Below, piece after piece: positions 32,413-40,817 of a stretch of DNA of 52,227 bases; the first letter of the stretch is position 1; each line of letters opens with the position of its first letter. A program made the position numbers and the translations under genes. Below the pieces are notes generated by a model. The model had not been told where the DNA came from and made no database searches. It saw only the letters and a program-made list of their open reading frames with translations. This stretch comes from a bacterium Ga0077546 (GTDB lineage: Bacteria > Cyanobacteriota > Vampirovibrionia > Obscuribacterales > Obscuribacteraceae). The DNA is taken from positions 1-52,227 of the forward strand of contig LNEX01000412.1 of NCBI GenBank assembly GCA_001464165.1, given 5' to 3'.

Positions 32413-32943
32413 TTAGGCATTGCCTCGATTTCCATTGACAGAGGCAAAAGCCAAGCGCATATGGTTGATAAATTTTGTGCTGTCCATAAATCCAGCAATT
32501 TTCGATACTGGGCTAATCACTCCACCTTCCACTGAAAGCACTGAAACAGTTGGATAGCCCTCAACCTTACAGAGATTAGCCAATTGCTTAGCTTCAGAAT
32601 TGGTTGAAGGGGCAACTTGCAAATAGACAGCGTCTTTAGCAATTGCACCCACTTCAGGCTTTTGCAACTCGTCAGCGAACAGTTTGCACCAACCGCAACG
32701 GTCTTCCTTAAAAACCACTACCAAGGGTTTATGCTCTTTTTGAGCGCGAGTCAAAGCACTAGTAACGTCACTCTCCCATTCAATCTTCTTAGGCAGCGCG
32801 TCAGTACCGGAAGTCCTCTCTGCTCCTCGTCCAGGCATAAAATCGAAGCTAATGCCAAGAAGACTAATGCCCTGCCGCTCACTTGTAAGCTTAGCGGGAA
32901 GTTCAGGACGGCTTTGAATCTCAGTCGAATTGAATGCTGACAT
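32413..32943 (-). CDS. thioredoxin-fold protein with CGWC motif
   Basis: 176 residues from ATG 32943 (AAGGAA 8 nt upstream). After a ~60-residue variable N-terminus, a thioredoxin-like domain contains KPLVVVFKEDRCGWCKLFAD with the redox pair CxxC and EGYPTVSVL with the cis-Pro. It belongs to the Thioredoxin_7/DUF255-like group, often used for disulfide reduction in the cell envelope, but no signal peptide is clear here, so the location is uncertain. It is followed by the M20 peptidase gene. Confidence 0.78.
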   Translation of the reverse strand: MSAFNSTEIQSRPELPAKLTSERQGISLLGISFDFMPGRGAERTSGTDALPKKIEWESDVTSALTRAQKEHKPLVVVFKEDRCGWCKLFADELQKPEVGAIAKDAVYLQVAPSTNSEAKQLANLCKVEGYPTVSVLSVEGGVISPVSKIAGFMDSTKFINHMRLAFASVNGNRGNA

Positions 32944-33112
32944 TTGCTGGTTCCTTGTAGACATTTGCCTTACACTTTCTCTGCGTGAACATATCTACAC
33001 GGCTGGCAGAATTTTTGGACAACTGTCTAAAACTCTAAAAGACAAATTAGCTATGGGAACTTTAGGAAGAACTAGCAGTCTGTTGTATTTCGCGGGAAAA
33101 ATTCTAGGTGAC

Positions 33113-33505
33113 ATGGACAAAGTAAATAAAATAGTGATGATTGCCGACTCAGACCAACACGTCTGCAATCTACTGAGCCGGTTTCTGGCTGATGCCGGCT
33201 ATACAGTCACCCGTGCTGACGACGGCTACAAAGCCCTAGACAGCGCTAGGCTAGAGCCACCCATGGCCATTCTCACTGAAGTACTGCTACCCAGACTAGA
33301 CGGGCTTGCTCTCTGCCGCCTGATTAAGAGTGATGCAGCCACCGAAAACATTACCAGTGTAATCGTCTTAAGTGTACTTGCCGCCGAAGAGCGAGCACTC
33401 ACGGCGGGGGCCGATGCTTTCATGCAAAAGCCATTAGAAAAGAAGCGTCTATTGATGATTCTTGAAGAAGCAAATAGCAAAAGAGGACTCATCCATGAAG
33501 CATAG
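33113..33505 (+). CDS. stand-alone receiver domain with Glu at the phosphorylation site
   Basis: 130 residues from ATG 33113 with AGGTG 5 nt upstream. A response-regulator receiver fold: KIVMIADSDQH (acidic pair D12/D14), AILTEVLLPRLDG, VIVLSVLAAEE (Ser87 at the Thr/Ser switch) and AFMQKPLEK (K106). The phospho-acceptor Asp that normally precedes xxMP is Glu56, which cannot be phosphorylated as usual and might mimic the active state. No output domain. The stop overlaps the start of the KaiC-like ATPase gene, so they are co-translated and probably interact. Confidence 0.85.
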   Translation: MDKVNKIVMIADSDQHVCNLLSRFLADAGYTVTRADDGYKALDSARLEPPMAILTEVLLPRLDGLALCRLIKSDAATENITSVIVLSVLAAEERALTAGADAFMQKPLEKKRLLMILEEANSKRGLIHEA

Positions 33506-34895
33506 TGAATACAAGTGCGTCAGCACTGGCAATCCGCAAATGGACGAGATTCTTAACGGCGGCTTCCCCTGCAATTCTATAAATATCATCATGGGTCAAC
33601 CAGGTACCGGCAAAACCATCTTTGCAGAGCAAATGGTGTTTCACCATGCTGCCGATGACGAGGATGAGCGGCCCATTCTTTACATCACAACTCTTTCAGA
33701 GCCAGCAGCCAAAGTGCTCATGTATCTGCAAAGATTTAGCTTTTTCGATGAAAGCAAAGTCGGAACTGTCGTTCACTACCAAGAAATAGGCACCCAGTTA
33801 ACAAAAAACGGCATCGGAGCAATGGTCCCATTCATAGAAGAGGCCATACATTCTCTTGCTCCCAAAATTATCGTAATAGACTCGTTTAAGGCTTTACACG
33901 ATCTCGCAGAGTCGCCCCAGCAAATGCGCCGCATGCTCTACGAACTGACAGGCTTGCTAACTGCCTATCAGACCACGGTGTTTCTGCTGGGCGAGTACAC
34001 AAACGAACACGCCGAAACTTTGCCAGAATTTGCAGTAGCTGATGGCATTCTGCAATTTCTTCGCAGCTCACTCACGACAAGAGATGAACGCTTTTTGCGT
34101 GTGCTAAAGCTGCGTGGCAGCAGCTATCTAGAGGGCATGCATGGATGCAAAATAACATCTGCCGGGCTCGATATTTTCCCGCGACTGGTCACTCCTAAAG
34201 TAGCTGAAAGTTATGACGCTGAGCGCGAACGCGTTAAGTCTGGCATAGAAGGCTTTGATAACATTGTTGGCGGCGGATTGCTAAGAGGAAGCGCCACTGT
34301 TGTGGCTGGACCAGCAGGAGCCGGCAAAACTACTTTTAGTTTGCAATTCGCCCTAGCCGGCTGCAAAGAAAATGAGCGCAGCTTGTATGTCAATTTCCAG
34401 GAAAACCCATCTCAATTGGCACGCCTAATAAAATCTCTAGGCGCAGACCTCGAGAAGGTTCAGAAAGAAGGCTTTGAACTATTGTACGTTTCTCCAGTGG
34501 AGCTGCAAATTGATAGCATCATTGTCAAATTGTTTGGCCTAATTCAAGAAAAGAACATAAAACGGGTTGTGATTGATTCAATTAGCGATTTCTCTAGGTC
34601 GTCCAGCGATCCAGACCGACTACACGACTACCTGTATTCACTGCTTCAACATATGTCACTAAAAGGAGTGACTACATTAATGACCTACGAAACCTTTGGC
34701 GGCTTACTTGATGACGGCAAAGACACAAGCTCAATTAGTCGTTTTAGCAATATGTCAGACAATATTGTTTTGCTAGGGCTGGGCCGCGATCCTGACTACG
34801 TTAGAGATATCCGTTGCATCAAGGCCCGCGCAACCCAGCACGACCGCCGGGCTCACGCCTTCGAAATCACCAACAACGGATTTCGCCTTGCTTAG
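33495..34895 (+). CDS. double-domain KaiC-like RecA-fold ATPase
   Basis: 466 residues from ATG 33495 (AGAGG 9 nt upstream; 11-nt overlap with the receiver gene). Two KaiC/RadA-like domains: the first has GQPGTGKT (Walker A, residues 34-41) and KIIVIDSFKAL (Walker B); the second GPAGAGKTT (about 272-280) and RVVIDSISDFSRSSS. It lacks the long C-terminal KaiA-binding tail of true KaiC, and kaiA/kaiB are not nearby. KaiC-like proteins coupled to receivers act as signalling switches in many bacteria, so an ATP-driven regulatory module is likely; clock function should not be assumed. Confidence 0.85.
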   Translation: MKHSEYKCVSTGNPQMDEILNGGFPCNSINIIMGQPGTGKTIFAEQMVFHHAADDEDERPILYITTLSEPAAKVLMYLQRFSFFDESKVGTVVHYQEIGTQLTKNGIGAMVPFIEEAIHSLAPKIIVIDSFKALHDLAESPQQMRRMLYELTGLLTAYQTTVFLLGEYTNEHAETLPEFAVADGILQFLRSSLTTRDERFLRVLKLRGSSYLEGMHGCKITSAGLDIFPRLVTPKVAESYDAERERVKSGIEGFDNIVGGGLLRGSATVVAGPAGAGKTTFSLQFALAGCKENERSLYVNFQENPSQLARLIKSLGADLEKVQKEGFELLYVSPVELQIDSIIVKLFGLIQEKNIKRVVIDSISDFSRSSSDPDRLHDYLYSLLQHMSLKGVTTLMTYETFGGLLDDGKDTSSISRFSNMSDNIVLLGLGRDPDYVRDIRCIKARATQHDRRAHAFEITNNGFRLA

Positions 34896-34907
34896 TGCTG
34901 AGCTTAG

Positions 34908-36074
34908 CTACTTGATATGGGCAGGAGCGCGCTCGGTCATTTGCAAACGAATGCCACGGCCGTCCATCTCAGCTAAGAAAAGCTTGGTTGGCACAGTAGT
35001 TTCTTGTCGCAATACGCCCCGCTCGGTAATGTCACCTCGAGCAATCATCTGAGCCACAATAGAGGCTGGAAAAGCAGTCATACGCATCATGGCCGTTAGA
35101 CCAGCAGCCTGATCAGCATAATCAATGCAATCCCAAATGATTTGTACAGGCTTCTTCTCTTTCAAGCCCGACACCATAACTCGAACTAAAACCACATCAG
35201 GTTCATCTTTAGGCAATTTATCGCTCAATAGCTTGAACAACAAATCGCGAGGCACCACTGGTCCAGAGGCAGTTTCAACTGCTTCTTTAGACATCATGCC
35301 TAACTCTTTCAGCATATGAATGGCATCGCAGTGCCCCGGATAGCGAATAGTTTTATAGTCGAGGTGCTGCACTCGGCCGAGGTAACTCTGCGGCAGAGTG
35401 GAAATTCCACCGGAGGTATTGAAAGCTTCCATGGTGCCAAAAGGTCGAGGAAATTCAATTGATTCATTATCAGAAAGCGAAGGCACTGAGAAGATCTTGC
35501 CATCCCTCAAAACGGTGCAATCTTCGTTGTATTCGTTAATCAATCCATCAATAGAAAAGACCTGGCAGTAATCCATAAAACATTCGTCCGGATTAGCTGG
35601 CAGTCCGCCAACACGCAAACGAATATCATAAATTTCATCAAAGCTCTCGGCCGCGCTAACAGCAAGAAGTGATACCAAACCCGGTGCCAAGCCCAGATCA
35701 GGAATTATCGTCACACCTTGTTCTTTAGCCAATTCATCAAGCATGAACTCTTTAGCGACAATTTCTTCGTTGCCTCCAAGATCAACAAAGTGCGTCTTTG
35801 TTGCAAGTGCAATCTTAGCCAATTCATAGTTGTGCTTGTAAGTAATGCAGCTGACAGCCACGTCTATCTCAGCCATCAGCTGAGCTAGCTCTTCCTCATT
35901 GGTGACGTCCAGTTCAACGGGAATAATTTTCTCATCAGGCAAGCGCTTGACTAGCTCTTTGAGGTTATCGGTGTTGCTGTCAGCAACCACTACTTTTTCT
36001 ACTTTAGTGCCGCGAATCAAGTCATAAGCTACGGCATAGCCCATTTTTCCGGCACCGAGAACGAGAAATTTCAC
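34908..36074 (-). CDS. saccharopine dehydrogenase-like / lysine dehydrogenase-like oxidoreductase
   Basis: 388 residues, GTG start with AGAGGT 6 nt upstream. Rossmann start MKFLVLGAGKMGYAVAYDL (GxGxxG), then VVADSNTDNL, VSCITYKHNYELAKIA and DLGLAPGLVSLLA, the typical blocks of the saccharopine dehydrogenase/LysDH family. Members oxidise lysine or saccharopine with NAD(P)+, or act as carboxynorspermidine synthase. It is the last gene of the minus-strand group RidA-ALDH-SDR-this, all with short spacers, so probably a catabolic operon. Confidence 0.82.
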   Translation of the reverse strand: MKFLVLGAGKMGYAVAYDLIRGTKVEKVVVADSNTDNLKELVKRLPDEKIIPVELDVTNEEELAQLMAEIDVAVSCITYKHNYELAKIALATKTHFVDLGGNEEIVAKEFMLDELAKEQGVTIIPDLGLAPGLVSLLAVSAAESFDEIYDIRLRVGGLPANPDECFMDYCQVFSIDGLINEYNEDCTVLRDGKIFSVPSLSDNESIEFPRPFGTMEAFNTSGGISTLPQSYLGRVQHLDYKTIRYPGHCDAIHMLKELGMMSKEAVETASGPVVPRDLLFKLLSDKLPKDEPDVVLVRVMVSGLKEKKPVQIIWDCIDYADQAAGLTAMMRMTAFPASIVAQMIARGDITERGVLRQETTVPTKLFLAEMDGRGIRLQMTERAPAHIK

Positions 36075-36122
36075 AATATACCTCTATGTACATCTAGACT
36101 TAGCGAACTTAAATAATACTAC

Positions 36123-36917
36123 TTAATAGGTAGAGCGGCGCTTACCACCATCCACACAAATTGTCGAACCAGTTATGTAAGCCGCTTGAACAGAGGATAG
36201 AAAAGCAACTACCGCGGCGAATTCCTCAGGGGTGCCCAGACGACCAGCTGGAATACTAGCCAGATAGTCACGGTTATATTCTTCTTCACTCTGTCCACTT
36301 TTTACCATACGAGCAGCCATTAAGTCGGTCAGTCTATCGGTGGCGATAGCACCAGGGGCAACACAGTTGACAGTGATATTCTGAGCCGCCACTTCACTAG
36401 CCAAACTCTTAAGCATAGCTGTTACAGCCGCTCTCAGTGAATTCGAAATAGCCAAGCCGCTGATAGGCTCCATCACAGACAGCGATGTGACACAAAGAAT
36501 GCGGCCGAAGTTGCGCTCTTTCATGCCAGGCAAAAAAGCACAATTTAGCTCAGCCACAGATTGGAATAGCTGTTCAAACCCTGACTGCCAATCTTCAGCT
36601 GAAGTGTGAGCGGTATCGGTGGGCTTAGGGCCGCCAACATTATGCACAAGAATATCGAGCCCCGAGTCTCTAAAAGTCTTCTCAACAAAATCGATTAGTT
36701 TCTTGCGACTTTCGCCCTGACTGAGATCAGCACTAAATATATGCAGCGGTGCGTTCTTGCGCCATAGCCCTGCAGCCAGAGCCTCTAAATTTGCTTGATC
36801 GCGCGAGGCGGCAACAACTTCAACCCCCTCGGCACTAAGAGCCTGCACAATGGCACGACCTATGCCTTTTGAAGCGCCGGTAACCAGAGCTTTCTTACCG
36901 CGAATACCTAAATCCAT
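36123..36917 (-). CDS. short-chain dehydrogenase-like protein lacking the YxxxK pair
   Basis: 264 residues. Cofactor-binding VTGASKGIGRAI (TGxxxGxG), DILVHNVGGPKP (NNAG variant), VTSLSVMEP (catalytic-Ser position) and the C-terminal ITGSTICVDGG. At the place of the catalytic YxxxK the sequence is ISNSLRAAV, so Tyr and Lys are missing; this variant (L.ISN.LRAAV) is seen in a recognised SDR subgroup resembling beta-ketoacyl reductases. Activity may differ from classic dehydrogenation. It lies between the aldehyde dehydrogenase remnant and the saccharopine-dehydrogenase-like gene. Confidence 0.82.
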   Translation of the reverse strand: MDLGIRGKKALVTGASKGIGRAIVQALSAEGVEVVAASRDQANLEALAAGLWRKNAPLHIFSADLSQGESRKKLIDFVEKTFRDSGLDILVHNVGGPKPTDTAHTSAEDWQSGFEQLFQSVAELNCAFLPGMKERNFGRILCVTSLSVMEPISGLAISNSLRAAVTAMLKSLASEVAAQNITVNCVAPGAIATDRLTDLMAARMVKSGQSEEEYNRDYLASIPAGRLGTPEEFAAVVAFLSSVQAAYITGSTICVDGGKRRSTY

Positions 36918-36938
36918 AGTCTTACTTTTATGCCTCTT

Positions 36939-37484
36939 CTACATTCTAAATTTGTACGAAATGGTCTTAGCTTCAGAAAAGAATTCAAGACTATAGCGAC
37001 CGCCTTCGAGGACCATCCCGGAAGACCTCTGGCCACCAAAAGGGGTGCGCAAATCGCGGGCAAACCAGGTATTGATCCAAATCAAACCTGCTCTAATTTG
37101 AGTGCTAGCTCGGTGCAAGCGATCGATGTCTTGACTCCAGACTGAGGCAGAAAGACCATAAGGAGTTGCATTTGCTAGGGAAATTGCCTCTTCTTCACTG
37201 TCAAAAGGCAAAATCGGAAGAGCCGGGCCAAATATTTCTTCCTGCAAGAAACGGGATTCAATCTCTAAACCAGTAAATACTGCTGGGCTCAAAAAGTTGC
37301 CTTCACCAAGCTCAGTGAGACGCTCACCACCACAGAGAAGATGACCTTCTTTCTTTCCGAGAGCCAAATAACTCTGTACTTTCTCCATATGTTCACGGGC
37401 AATCAAAGCACCCATCTCAGTTTCTTTGTCGAGGGGATCGCCAACTTTGATCTGGCGCACGCGCTCAACAATTTTCCCAACCAG
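36939..37484 (-). pseudogene. aldehyde dehydrogenase, C-terminal part (frame-shifted)
   Basis: LVGKIVERVRQIKVGDPLDK, then MGALIAREHMEKVQSY, FLQEEIFGPALPILPFDSEE, YGLSASVWSQDIDR and the closing TPFGGQRSSGMVLEGG: the C-terminal third of an NAD(P)-dependent aldehyde dehydrogenase with the conserved EEIFGP glutamate. It is the continuation of the 37465-38382 segment but in a frame shifted by +1. About 14 residues normally found between the catalytic Cys block and this part are absent, so a ~40-nt deletion at ~37478-37492 explains the break. It ends 21 nt before the SDR start. Confidence 0.78.
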
Positions 37485-38382
37485 CCAGGCAAATTTGTCC
37501 TTGATTGCGAAAAGCAGCTCTTACAGCGGTAGGAATAGCTTCCTTCAAATCAGCATCAGCAAAAATTATATTGGCACCCTTTCCACCTAGCTCAAAAGAA
37601 AGCTTCTTCATGGTGGCACTTGCAGCCTGCATAATTGCTCTGCCAGTTGAGGTTTCGCCCGTAAAAGAAATGGAACGCACATCAGGATGACGAGTTAGTG
37701 CTTCACCAGCCCCACTCGCACCAAAGCCCTGAACAATATTCAAAACTCCATCAGGCAGACCGGCTAGAACAGTCACTTGAGCCAATAGATAAGCAGTATA
37801 CGGTGTCCATTCTGCAGGCTTAAGCACTATAGTATTGCCCATAGCTAGAGCCGGTGCAATTTTCCAGGTAGCCAGATAGAGGGGAAGATTCCATGGTGTA
37901 ATCAGACCGACGACACCGAGGGGCTCACGCACAGCAATGTGCCTCTCATTCTCAGCGCTAGAAAAAGTTTCTTCTACATAGCTTGGAGCAAAGTCTGCAA
38001 AAAATTGAAAATTGAAAGCCGAGCGCGGGATGTCGCCGTCAAAACTCTCACTTATAGGCTTGCCTGTATCAATGCTTTCAGCAATAGCGAATTCTTCTCG
38101 CCGGGCTAATATCAAATCGGCAATCTTGCGCAAAATATTACAGCGTTCACGCACTGACATCCGCGGCCATGGGCCTTTCTCAAAAGCATGACGGGCAGAC
38201 TTAACAGCAGCGTCGATATCATCAGCAGTGCCAAGCGCCACAGTGGCATGGGCCTTTCCTGTCGCCGGGTTTATTGATTCAAAAGTCTCCTTACCAGAAC
38301 CAGCCTGAAACTTGCCACCAATGAAATGTTCAATCTTTTTGAGATCGAGATTGAGTGAGCTGGCTACTGTAGCGTTAGACAT
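37465..38382 (-). pseudogene. aldehyde dehydrogenase, N-terminal and catalytic part (truncated by frameshift)
   Basis: 305 codons: EHFIGGKFQAGSGKETFES, ITPWNLPLYLATWKIAPALA (NAD-binding Asn), VLKPAEWTPYTAYLLA, SFTGETSTGRAIMQ, LSFELGGKGANIIF (catalytic Glu) and FRNQGQICLAG with the catalytic Cys, followed at once by a stop in the wrong frame. Closest by eye to 2-hydroxymuconic/2-aminomuconic semialdehyde dehydrogenases. With the RidA-type gene upstream (25 nt) this recalls the late steps of kynurenine or aminophenol breakdown. AGGAG lies before the ATG. As read, the product would lack the oligomerisation part and be inactive. Confidence 0.8.
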
Positions 38383-38407
38383 CTTCGATTCTACTCCTTA
38401 CCCTGTG

Positions 38408-38842
38408 TTAGTCGGCAAAAGCCGCGATTGCCTTGATTTCAATGTAATTACGGCCCGGCAGTTTTGCCACCTGCACAGTGGTTCGCGCCGGTGGATTTTC
38501 CATTGAGAAATAGCGACTATAGACATCATTGTATTTTTCGAAATCTGACATATCTGCTAGAAAAACAGTGATGTCAACAACGTTCTCGAAGCCAAGGTTA
38601 GCAGCGGTCAAAACAGCCCTCAGGTTTTCAAGAACGCCCTTCGTTTGCTCTTCAATGTCATAAGCAACCACCTCGCCCTTGGCATCGAAAGTAAGCCCGG
38701 CTTCGATTCCCGTTTTGGCATCGCGACAACCCTGACCTGAAATGAAGAGCAAATTGCCGACCTTAAGTGCATGAGAATAAGAACCCAGAGGGCTAGGCGA
38801 AGCTTGACCAGGGTTAATTGCGGTCTTAAAGGAAGCGGCCAT
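38408..38842 (-). CDS. RidA/YjgF-family deaminase
   Basis: 144 residues from ATG 38842 (GGAG 6 nt upstream). GSYSHALKVGNLLFISGQG, NLRAVLTAANLGFENVVDIT, NPPARTTVQVAKLPGRNYIE: the Arg of PARTTV is the residue that binds the carboxylate of imine substrates in active RidA. The family hydrolyses reactive enamines/imines; a subgroup includes 2-aminomuconate deaminase, which fits the adjacent semialdehyde dehydrogenase. First gene of the minus-strand operon ending at 34908, divergent from asparaginase. Confidence 0.88.
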   Translation of the reverse strand: MAASFKTAINPGQASPSPLGSYSHALKVGNLLFISGQGCRDAKTGIEAGLTFDAKGEVVAYDIEEQTKGVLENLRAVLTAANLGFENVVDITVFLADMSDFEKYNDVYSRYFSMENPPARTTVQVAKLPGRNYIEIKAIAAFAD

Positions 38843-39002
38843 CTCATTCTCCAGGCAACAACACATGCTAAATCATTGGTTTTACACCATGAATGAGAAG
38901 TCGAGGCTGCTTTGAGCGAATTTATTAAGGTAAGAGTTTGAGACTAGAAGAATTAGATAGTTATTGAGAAGATTTATTGGTCGTGGAGACTTAATAACTG
39001 AA

Positions 39003-40130
39003 ATGCAAACTAACTACAAGCCAACCCAATTGCCAACAGAAAAAGAGAGCGACCTACCCTGGCAACCCCTTTTTACTATTGAACGCAGCGGTAGAAAAGA
39101 AGTAACTGTCTACGGCATCATTTGCCTTGTTACCGGGATTGAATCAAGCTCTAAAGTACAGTCAATTGCTACAGTTAAACCGTTAGTGCAACTAGGCGAT
39201 ATCAACTATCAAGTTTGGAGCCGCTCTGTGCTCAAGCCCTGGCAGCTATTACAACATCTACCTATTCTAAAGAGACACTTTCCCCAGCTTAAGTCAGAGC
39301 ATCTAGCTCTGTTCATGGCATCCCATAGCGCCGAGCCGAGACACCTTGAGTTGCTAGAAGAAATTGTTGCTATTACAGGTGCTAACGAAGCAGACCTCAA
39401 GTGCCCGCCAGCAGCCCCAATGTCAAGCGAGACCAAGAGTCTGATTGGTGTTGGCGAAGAAAAAGCAAGAAGACGCTTCCATAACTGTAGCGGAAAACAC
39501 ATAGGCTATCTCTCAGCCATTAAGGCTTCCGGTGGCGACCCTGAAAAATATTTGCAGGCAGACCAGCCTCAGCATGTACGCCTAAGAAAAGTTTTGTCAG
39601 CCCTAATTAAGCGCAGTGAAGAATCATTGTTGAGCACCACCGATGGTTGCCAGCTACCCAATTATGCTCTTTCAGTGTTTGAAATGGCCTATCTCTATCA
39701 GAGCCTTTTGAGTAAGACAGCCGTGGCATTTGACGATAGCCAAATAGAAGAGTGTGCTGAGTACTATCATGAACTTGGCCAGTTGATATTAGCTCATCCT
39801 CGGGCCATATCTGGGGAAGGCCGTGTCGATTTTAGATTGATTACCCAAGACCTATTTGGTGCCTGCGAAGTACCAATCGTCGCCAAAGAAGGGGCTGATG
39901 GTTTGCTCGGAGTGGGTATCGGCAGTTGCGAGAAGTACCCTCATGGCCTAGGTCTCTGCATCAAGCTTTCCAGCGGCTTTGACAATCGCCACATGGAGTT
40001 GATTCTCAGAGAAGTATTGAAAAAGCTTAAATTGATTGGGCCGCGTCCAGAAAAGCGTAGGACTCCTAGAGAAATTAAAATCGACCATATCAAAACTTAT
40101 TTTCATTTTGACGTAAGCAGCCATCTCTAA
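39003..40130 (+). CDS. asparaginase II-family amidohydrolase
   Basis: 375 residues from ATG 39003 (an upstream TTG in frame is less likely). SRSVLKPWQLLQHLPIL, LFMASHSAEPRHLELLEEI, FHNCSGKHIGYLSAIKA and STTDGCQLPNYALS are the conserved blocks of the L-asparaginase II family (PF06089), distinct from the EcAII type despite the name. It converts asparagine to aspartate and ammonia, in the cytoplasm. First gene of a tight plus-strand group with kynB (3-nt spacer) and the BtpA-family gene (9-nt spacer). Confidence 0.88.
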   Translation: MQTNYKPTQLPTEKESDLPWQPLFTIERSGRKEVTVYGIICLVTGIESSSKVQSIATVKPLVQLGDINYQVWSRSVLKPWQLLQHLPILKRHFPQLKSEHLALFMASHSAEPRHLELLEEIVAITGANEADLKCPPAAPMSSETKSLIGVGEEKARRRFHNCSGKHIGYLSAIKASGGDPEKYLQADQPQHVRLRKVLSALIKRSEESLLSTTDGCQLPNYALSVFEMAYLYQSLLSKTAVAFDDSQIEECAEYYHELGQLILAHPRAISGEGRVDFRLITQDLFGACEVPIVAKEGADGLLGVGIGSCEKYPHGLGLCIKLSSGFDNRHMELILREVLKKLKLIGPRPEKRRTPREIKIDHIKTYFHFDVSSHL

Positions 40131-40133
40131 GCT

Positions 40134-40808
40134 ATGAACTTCTCTTTCAAAAAAATTCTAGATATCTCCCAACCCGTAAATGAAAAATCGGCCTGTTTTC
40201 CAGGTGATACTCCATTTTCACGCAAGATTACGCTCAGTTATGAAAGTAGCAATATTATCAATTTAACAGCACTGACCATGAGCCCTCATGTCGGTACCCA
40301 TGCTGACGCTCCAGTACATATAAAAGGCTCTCTAACTGACGCAGACAAAAGCAAGAAGGTTGACACTACTGCTGGTGCGATGGATCTTCAACCGTTCGTC
40401 GGACCAGTGGCAGTAATTGATATTGCACCAACCAAAGCTGGTATCAGTGCAGAACTTGTTCAAGCTAAACTCACGGCGGTCAGCACTCGAGTAAAGCGGG
40501 TTCTATTCAAAACAGCACATACAATCAATTTTGAAGTCTTCGAAGAAGAATATGCCTACCTTGAAAGCAACACAGCAGAGCTGCTTGGTCAACTAGGCTT
40601 TATATTAGTAGGACTGGATACACCGTCAGTCGACCATATAAGATCAAAAGATCTAGCTACCCACAACGTTCTTGATCGCAGTGGCCTAGTTTGGCTAGAA
40701 AATCTTGATCTTAGAGCGGTTGACGAAGGCGAATATTTCTTAGTGGCTCTGCCTCTTAAGTTTATGGATCTAGAAGCCAGCCCCGTACGAGCTATTTTGC
40801 TGCTTTAG
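40134..40808 (+). CDS. kynB: kynurenine formamidase (KynB type)
   Basis: 224 residues. KILDISQPVNEKSACFPGDT and SPHVGTHADAPVHIKG (metal-binding His/Asp cluster), AMDLQPFVGPVAVIDI, and the end EYFLVALPLKFMDLEASPVR are close to bacterial arylformamidases, which cleave N-formylkynurenine to kynurenine and formate in tryptophan breakdown. Length is normal (~210-220). It sits between asparaginase and btpA with very short spacers. KynA (dioxygenase) and KynU (kynureninase) are not in the window, but RidA and an aminomuconic semialdehyde dehydrogenase-like remnant lie just upstream on the other strand. Confidence 0.85.
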   Translation: MNFSFKKILDISQPVNEKSACFPGDTPFSRKITLSYESSNIINLTALTMSPHVGTHADAPVHIKGSLTDADKSKKVDTTAGAMDLQPFVGPVAVIDIAPTKAGISAELVQAKLTAVSTRVKRVLFKTAHTINFEVFEEEYAYLESNTAELLGQLGFILVGLDTPSVDHIRSKDLATHNVLDRSGLVWLENLDLRAVDEGEYFLVALPLKFMDLEASPVRAILLL

Positions 40809-40817
40809 GAGAACCAA

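Noticed and set aside
33495..34895. A Kai circadian clock locus
   Set aside because: No kaiA or kaiB nearby, and the protein lacks the C-terminal KaiA-binding tail; it is called KaiC-like only.
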